A DNA stretch of 64,000 nucleotides from Pseudocercospora fijiensis CIRAD86 (lineage: Eukaryota > Ascomycota > Dothideomycetes > Mycosphaerellales > Mycosphaerellaceae): positions 3,660,080-3,724,079 of the forward strand of contig NW_006921537.1 of NCBI RefSeq assembly GCF_000340215.1, given 5' to 3'. The translations under genes were made by a program, and so were the position numbers. This document shows, piece by piece, positions 58,601 through 64,000 of the stretch. The notes beneath the pieces were generated by a model. It saw nothing but the letters and a program-made list of their open reading frames with translations. It had not been told where the DNA came from and did no database searches. Each line of letters starts with the position of its first letter. Position 1 is the stretch's first letter.

Positions 58601-59735
58601 TAAGAGTATACGATGCTCGCTAACGTTAATCTTCCGGAAGCTCTACGAGAATCCCGACTTTACTAAGAAAGACATACTAACGGAGCAGCGTCGTATAGCT
58701 TCTTAAATCTCTCGGATAATCTCGGAAGTCTTCTACGACGGCAAGTTAGTCGATTATTCTACCGTAGTTTAGTAGTACGCTATCGATATTACGCTAGAGT
58801 ACGCGCTAGCTAGGTTAAAGCTATACTACGCTCTAGAAGCCGGTAATCGAAGCTTGCGATTTACTATCGACGTTTCTAGGATTAATAGCGCCTATAAGGT
58901 AAAATCGGCCTCCGGCTCGTCGTATAATATAGCGGAGGCTTAGGCGATCGCCTTCTATATAAAGTACTTGCTCGGTACCGAAGTCCCTAAAGATAGTCGC
59001 AAGATTTTGCCTTCGGACTTCCTTATTATTACGCTATATAAGGAGTAGGCCGGTGTTATTAAGAGCTACTTATTAGCGTACTTGCAGAATACGGAGTTAG
59101 CGAATTAGCTATAGGTTAAGACGTCTACTAAGGTCTAAGGACGAGAAGCTACTATTAGCCTTATCTCTCTCGTCCGCTATAATAAGGATAATGCCCTACT
59201 TCTAGGATTTATAACCGATACTCGATAGCTTTACGTTAACTTGTCTCGTCTAATGCGCTATCTTATGCCCTTTAGTAATTGGCTTATATAGATAGTCGCG
59301 TAGCTTAATTACGCGCCTTAATTAACGTAAAAGCGAGGAAAATTTAGTACATTTGCCTAGATTATATCCGATTTCCGCACAAAGTAAGAGGTAGTATTAG
59401 CGAGCTATATACTATCGCTAATTAATAGTTAAGATCTAGACCTAGCGTATAATATCCGAAAGAAGCTAGTGCTAACCCTAAAATTCGGGAAAGTATATAT
59501 ATATACCCCTTAGCCTCTACTATAGCGTACCTTCCCGCCCGTACCCGAGAAGAGAGATACCTCGTATACGTAGCCTCTAGATTCGCGTAACGCTAACGGT
59601 AAGCGTACTATAGGTATTACCTAATCTCGCGTTACTACGTAAGACGGGGCAGAGGACTCTACTATAAACGATACTAGATTATAATCGGCTAAGTATCCCC
59701 CCGCTCCCCTTTTGCTAACGATAGAAACTAATTAA
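55650..59735 (+). pseudogene. Dead SF1 (Upf1-like) helicase gene
   Basis: ATG 55,650 opens a 1,361-codon frame to TAA 59,733-59,735 without any frameshift; internal stops are TAG/TAA. Helicase motifs, in order: Walker A as GPPSIGKSHT (residue ~735; expected Gly changed to Ser, G-to-A), Walker B region as LLYxDKVAIGQFED (~941; the acidic partner reads Lys), motif III as SNYKxxG (~970; normally GDxxQ), and motif V/VI as KVxGREATISLISLV (~1,160) and LYVNLSR (~1,196). These fit the Upf1-like group, not Pif1-like Helitron helicases, and there is no Rep domain. The first ~700 codons are unrecognised; an LAxLRKAR/LAxLGKA repeat and a KR-rich run occur at codons ~150-195. It could be a mobile-element gene or a RIPed host paralogue of the intact helicase at 26,217. 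Dead. Confidence 0.8.
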
Positions 59736-60157
59736 ATCATCTTTTTTTTAGGTTACTTATTCGTAGGCGTATTTGTTCGACGGTATTAAAACTACTGTCC
59801 GGAGGGCTACTTACCGCAAGGCTAGGCTATACGATTCTCTCGCGATAGTCGGGGCGGGAATTAAACAAAGAAACCTATAAAAAAAAAAAGAAAAGCAGTA
59901 GCAAAGCTAGTTAAAAAAACTCCTTCGGGACTCTTATAAAGTGCTTCTACCTTAACGTAGTATAAGAGCTTAATACTCTGCCTATAGAGCTACTAAGAGG
60001 AGTACACAATTTATATATCCGAGTAAGCACTATTGTCGTTATTAGAAAATAACACCGTATTAAGAAAGGGAGGGTAGAGCTACCTCCTCTTAGGCGCTCC
60101 GAGTGTTATAGATTCTTCTACGTAATTCTGTTTCCTTAGGCATCGACACTAACTATA
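59736..60157. other. Spacer after the helicase relic
   Basis: A-rich run near 59,878-59,894 and a purine tract (aagaaagggagggtagag near 60,062). No gene seen. Confidence 0.5.
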
Positions 60158-60589
60158 TTAGGTATAGAGAAAGCTATAGCGGAGCTTCTAGGCAATCTAG
60201 CCTCTGCCTTTCTATCCGCTTCGGCTATTGCTATAGGTGCTGCTATCGCTCGTAGTCCGGATAATCCGCGTAATAAGCGTCCTACCTCTACAAGTCTAGT
60301 AATAAGCTAGGTACCTCGATATAGAGCGCGCCGGATTAATTAAGTTGAATCGGAGCGAGCTAAGAGAGCCGAGCAGTTATTAAGTATAGTTACTCGTACT
60401 ACTAAGGAGAGAGGTAGCCGTAAGCTACGTAGGAACCGTACGCTATTAGAAGCTAGTCTCCGTCTTATAGGCTAGTTACTAGGTAGCTCGCCGATAGGAT
60501 TACTAAGCCGTCGCCGCTAACCCTGCCTAGTTAAGCTGCTTCTACGAGAGCTAGCGTATAATAAACTAGCTATAGCCTATACTAGAATT
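60158..60589 (+). pseudogene. Fragment of a dead frame leading into octapeptide repeats
   Basis: A readable plus-strand segment of ~140 codons. An Ala/Leu/Ile-rich helix-like start (LASAFLSASAIAIGAAIA, 18 residues) is followed by an Arg/Lys-rich part (RTTKERGSRKLRRN). It runs in phase into the first LVKLLLRE word of the 24-bp repeat. Start and family unknown. Confidence 0.4.
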
Positions 60590-60690
60590 AGCGCTAGAAT
60601 TAGCGCTAGAATAGCGCTAGAATAGCACTAGAATTAGCGCTAGAATTAGCGCTAGAATTAGCGCTAGAATTGGCGCTAGAATTAGTATTT
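60590..60690. repeat. 12-bp repeat AGAATTAGCGCT
   Basis: About eight units, two of them shortened, containing the AGCGCT palindrome. Three more units lie at about 61,328-61,365, on the other side of the 24-bp array. Confidence 0.8.
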
Positions 60691-60775
60691 AATAAGGCTT
60701 CTATTATGTCCTTATAAGCTCGCTAAGTCCTTGTCCTATCCCCGGAAAAGTAAGCCGTAATACTACGCTCGATCG

Positions 60776-61335
60776 CGTTGCTTCTACGAGAGCTAGCGTA
60801 TAATGCCTAGTTAAGTTACTTCTACGAGAGCTAGTTAAGTTGCTTCTACGAGAGCTAGTTAAGTTGCTTCTACGAGAGCTAGTTAAGTTGCTTCTGCGAG
60901 AGCTAGTTAAGTTGCTTCTACGAGAGCTAGTTGAGTTGCTTCTACGAGAGCTAGTTAAGTTGCTTCTACGAGAGCTAGTTAAGTTGCTTCTGCGAGAGCT
61001 AGTTAAGTTGCTTCTACGAGAGCTAGTTAAGTTGCTTCTACGAGAGCTAGTTAAGTTGCTTCTACGAGAGCTAGTTGAGTTGCTTCTATAAGAGCTAGTT
61101 AAGTTGCTTCTACGAGAGCTAGTTTAGCTACTTCTGCGAGAGCCGGCGTATAATGTAGGATGCCTAGTTTAGCTGCTTCTACGAGAGCTAGCGTGTAATA
61201 CCTAGTTTAGCTGCTTCTACGAGAGCTAGCGTATAATGCCTAGTTTAGCTGCTTCTACGAGAGTAGGCCTAGTTTAGCTGCTTCTGCGAGAGCTAGCGTA
61301 TAATGCCTAGTTTAGCTGCTTCTGCGAGAGCTAGC
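60776..61335 (+). repeat. 24-bp minisatellite (encodes LVKLLLRE-type octapeptide)
   Basis: Unit TTGCTTCTACGAGAGCTAG plus TTAAG, 24 bp, perfectly phased for many units between 60,839 and 61,090, then with longer variants that include GCGTATAATGCC. Because 24 is a multiple of three and has few CA/TG, one frame stays open for 83 codons (60,840-61,091). That protein is likely a by-product, although the repeat joins a dead frame at 60,158. Confidence 0.85.
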
Positions 61336-61386
61336 GCTAGAATTAGCGCTAGAATTAGCATTTAATAAGGTCCTTCCTTACTACCC

Positions 61387-61503
61387 TTCTATTATATCCT
61401 TATAAGCTCGCTAAGTAGGCTCTTCTATCGTGTCCTTATAAGCTCGCTAAGCAGGCTCTTCTATCGTGTCCTTATAAGCTCGCTAAGCAGGCTTTTCTAT
61501 TAT
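61387..61503 (+). repeat. 36-bp repeat, three units
   Basis: TTCTATCGTGTCCTTATAAG followed by CTCGCTAAGCAGGCTC, repeated with few changes. One further unit lies at about 60,697-60,729. Confidence 0.8.
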
Positions 61504-61707
61504 GTTCTTTGCGACGAGGGTTTGTAGATAGTCGTAGGTGTCGATAGTCGTATATATCGATAGTATATAAGAGCTAGGCGAGAAGCGTAAATTCGAGGAA
61601 GCGATAAGGATACCGAGTCCCGCTAAGACCCCGGATTTAGTATAGTAGAGCGCTTAATTAGTAGGATTAAACGTTATAGCTGCTTCCTTCCGCGTATTTA
61701 CAATACC

Positions 61708-61757
61708 GACTTTTACGACTTTTACGACTTTTACGACTTTTACGACTTTCACGACTT
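61708..61757 (+). repeat. 10-bp repeat GACTTTTACG
   Basis: Five units in a row, the fifth with one C for T difference. Confidence 0.85.
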
Positions 61758-61890
61758 TTATAATAGTATTACTAATATAGCGAGATACGTCGATTTAGCG
61801 CGTTTCTAGCAAATAGCGCTAATAAAAGTGTCTAACACGATAACGACGGCCGCCTTAGGTACTAAGAACCGCCTCCGAGACCTAAGAAGT

Positions 61891-62087
61891 TGTAAGAAGG
61901 GTTATATTAGTAGGTAGATAGGGTAGTAGTAGGTATAGGTAGTATTCGATAAGGATCTAGGAGGAGAGGGAGGAAGGCGGGAGAGTTAGCCTAACGCTAA
62001 GCGCTAAGCCCTGCCTAAGGCACTAAGACCCTAGCTTTACTCGGCCTAATTATATACTAATTACGTATAGCCTCTTTAGCTCTAACA
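61891..62087 (-). repeat. 3' LTR of the second copy (197 bp)
   Basis: TGTAAGAAGG start and CTCTAACA end on the plus strand, i.e. TGTTAGAG...CTTACA on the minus. It has one extra T relative to the other LTRs. It keeps intact TG and CA ends, confirming that TA/TA in the first copy is RIP damage. Confidence 0.9.
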
Positions 62088-63248
62088 CACGCTTCCCTTC
62101 TAAAGGCCGCGCCCTCGTAGCCTGTCTATATTCTACGACCTCTATTGCCGCTAACTTAGCAAGTCTAATAAGCTGCTTAGTCCGCGCTAAATTAAACACT
62201 TAACTACCTAATTATGTAACTATATTAAACCTCACCTTCTAATACAATGTCTAACTTCTAACTGCGCTATCCCTATATATAATGAAATAGGAAGTAATAT
62301 ATATCTATAAGAATTAAGGGCCTTCGACTAATTATAATACGAGCGCGTCTTCCCTACTATAATAGGTAGACGTACGAGGTATTATAGCCCTGCCTCCGCT
62401 CTAAGTAATATCGTACCGAGTTCTTTGCGTCTACTCTTAAAAGACCTAGCTATATCCGCTTCCGAGGGTTTGTTCTTATTGTTACGAGGGCTATTATTGT
62501 TCGTGGTTTCGCTAGCCCTAATTAGTTAGGTTTAGCAACCTTTAAGTATTAATCTTATCTTATCTTTTCCGAAAAAACACAGCTCGTCTAGTTTCTATAG
62601 GTAAAGGCTATTATAAGTGTAGTAGTAGAGGTTCGCCTCGCTTAAAGGGTTAGATAGATCGAGGAGTAACCTATTGTCCGCAAGATCGACCCTAGCTAGC
62701 TTAGCTCTATAGTTTTGCCCTTAGTTAGCTAGTCTATTAGTCGCTTAATCTTTTAAGCGGCTTAAAGTTTTAATTAAAGTTTTAATTAAAGGTGCCTTAG
62801 GCTCGTAGTATAGGTAAGGTTGTGTCTATAGGCGCAGTAATAATAGCAAGTAATGTTAATAATAGCAGCGCTAGTCGTCTTAGCGCTAACTTTACCTTCT
62901 TCTAATTTCCTTCTTTAACTAATAACAACTCGGCAATACTGTTACTAATATAGCTATGTCCTTCCTTTCTTAAATAGCAACATACTCCGTAACACTGTTA
63001 CTAATATAGCCGCGCCGGCCGCGCCGTCGTTATTATTACTATCGCTATTTACGCGTACGCCGTCCTCGTAGATCGCCTAGGCCTTAAGGCCTCGATAGAA
63101 TAAAGGAATAAGAGGGGGACCTATAGGGCGCGTTAGTAAAGAGGTAGAGTCCTTAAAAGAGTAGGCAATTAGTTAACGCGTCGTAGCGCGCCTAGTATAG
63201 TCTTATTGTCCTTTGTTGCTAACAATCGCTTGCCTCTAATTAGTTAGC

Positions 63249-63273
63249 TAATAGCACCCCGGGGGTAGCATTA
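63249..63273. repeat. 25-bp near-palindrome, copy e
   Basis: TAATAGCACCCC and GGGGGTAGCATTA. Thirteen bases from the pol stop (63,287-63,289, minus), the same spacing as copy d. Confidence 0.85.
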
Positions 63274-63286
63274 TTCCTAGGCGACA

Positions 63287-64000
63287 TTATAGGCCCTTAG
63301 CCTTCTTCTTGTTCTTTACACTAGTCTAATACTTATCTAATAACTTAGTTATATCTTTAAAAGAGTCTTTAGCTTCCTGCGAGTCCTATTTGGGTAAATA
63401 GCCTTGCTATCTTAGTAGGTACTCCTTCTTGCCTTACCTAGTACGATGCTATAGGATACGTTCTATAGACTACAGCTCCTTACTATCCGCTAGTATGTCT
63501 TCGTGTTCTGTAGGGGCTTTATCCCCTTCGCGTAGGTAGTACGGCTTAAGGAGGGATACATAGAAGGTGTTATAGATAGTATAATAAGGGGGGAGCTGTA
63601 ACTAGTAGGCCTGTGTGCCCTTAGCCTCTCAAATGCGAAATAGGCTAATGTATCTTAGTGCGAGCTTGGGCCTTGTTTTGCTATTAGGTAATAGGTGTTT
63701 GCGGATGCAGAGGTTCTTTGTACTAAGGATAACTATATCGCCTTGCTTAAAGGTTATTAGTGTGTAGCGCCTATCGTAGTAGGTCTTTTAGTACTCTTAA
63801 GCCTTTGTTAACTTCTCGGCTATCTTAGTGTAGATTTCTCGCATCTTCTAAACCCTCTTAATAGCCGCTAGTGTTTCGGGTACTTAACGCGCTTCCCTTT
63901 CCTTGCGCTCGGCCTCGAGCGATAGTAGGTCCTATAGTATAGTAGCATTCTAGCCTATTATAGCTATATAGGGCGAGATCTTAGTTAATAAATGTACACT
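63287..64000 (-). pseudogene. Pol relic (integrase C-terminus), second Gypsy copy
   Basis: 238 codons in one frame ending in TAA at 63,287-63,289, aligned with 44,119-44,832 of the first copy. TAG/TAA codons are present, but some sites keep Gln or Trp where the first copy has a stop (for example near 63,395 and 63,605), so the two copies were RIPed partly independently. The 5' part lies outside the window. Confidence 0.85.

Larger units (their letters stand above)
61891..64000 (-). mobile_element. Second copy of the 39,071 Gypsy element, inverted and cut by window end
   Basis: Read on the minus strand, this corresponds in order to about 44,120-46,185 of the first copy: integrase C-terminus, palindrome, 3' non-coding region, 3' LTR. 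The rest of the element lies beyond 64,000. The preceding five bases (gaagt, 61,886-61,890) would be its target duplication; the partner is not in view. Confidence 0.9.

Noticed and set aside
55650..59735. Helitron
   Set aside because: The helicase motifs fit Upf1-like SF1, no Rep endonuclease motif was seen, and no Helitron end (TC...CTRR with hairpin) could be tied to it.
60840..61091. 83-residue octapeptide-repeat protein
   Set aside because: It is kept open only by the 24-bp period and starts at TTG. Listed as a repeat; a dead ancestral coding role is left open.

Overview
This window is a fungal nuclear contig with two very different kinds of DNA. One is a gene island at about 24,357-38,497, with normal CpA/TpG content, short GT-AG introns and four intact genes. 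Around it lie about 24 kb (left) and 25 kb (right) of repeat-derived DNA. In this repeat DNA CA/TG dinucleotides are strongly depleted, coding frames are closed almost only by TAG and TAA, and Cys and His codons read as Tyr. That is the signature of repeat-induced point mutation (RIP, C-to-T in CpA context), so the organism is a filamentous ascomycete (Pezizomycotina). A dothideomycete is my guess, from general feel only.

Left repeat block (1-24,356): the 3' part of a Ty3/Gypsy pol (1-1,704); then four RIP-killed open frames that I do not recognise (2,833-5,592; 5,996-7,540; 7,742-8,770; about 8,915-9,201); then a 14.4-kb unit bounded by ~200-bp direct terminal repeats (9,575-9,789 and 23,807-24,000). 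Its interior is almost all a ~25-bp minisatellite organised into higher-order repeats, in three blocks separated by copies of a GC-richer leader module.

Gene island: an RCR-family membrane protein with a PPxY motif (minus strand, 25,100-25,616); a 2,312-residue Upf1/ZNFX1-type helicase fused to an NF-X1 zinc finger and three CbxX/CfxQ-type AAA domains (minus, 26,217-33,209); a divergently transcribed conserved fungal protein with a GR-rich N-terminus (plus, 33,511-34,921); and a six-exon ARL8-type small GTPase (minus, 37,087-38,059).

Right repeat block (38,498-64,000): a RIP-killed C2H2 zinc-finger gene on the minus strand, split by a complete Ty3/Gypsy element (39,071-46,185; 196-bp LTRs; 5-bp target duplication cttgt; 100-N assembly gap inside). 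Then come T-rich low-complexity DNA, a small un-RIPed island, a dead 936-codon gene with an RS/RY-rich N-terminus (minus), ~3 kb with a 50-bp minisatellite, a dead 1,361-codon SF1 helicase gene (plus), several minisatellites, and the 3' part of a second copy of the same Gypsy element in inverted orientation (61,891 to window end).

Three things stand out. First, a 25-bp near-palindrome with a CCCCGGGG-type core recurs five times, four of them just downstream of otherwise unrelated dead frames. Second, the LTR-bounded giant minisatellite has a clear modular design. Third, several long single-exon frames killed only by transitions, without frameshifts, belong to families I cannot name; one is a helicase and one an RS-rich protein. 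The intact helicase gene belongs to a class linked elsewhere to RNAi-directed heterochromatin and sits between the two RIP-mutated blocks. That is suggestive context, not evidence of function.
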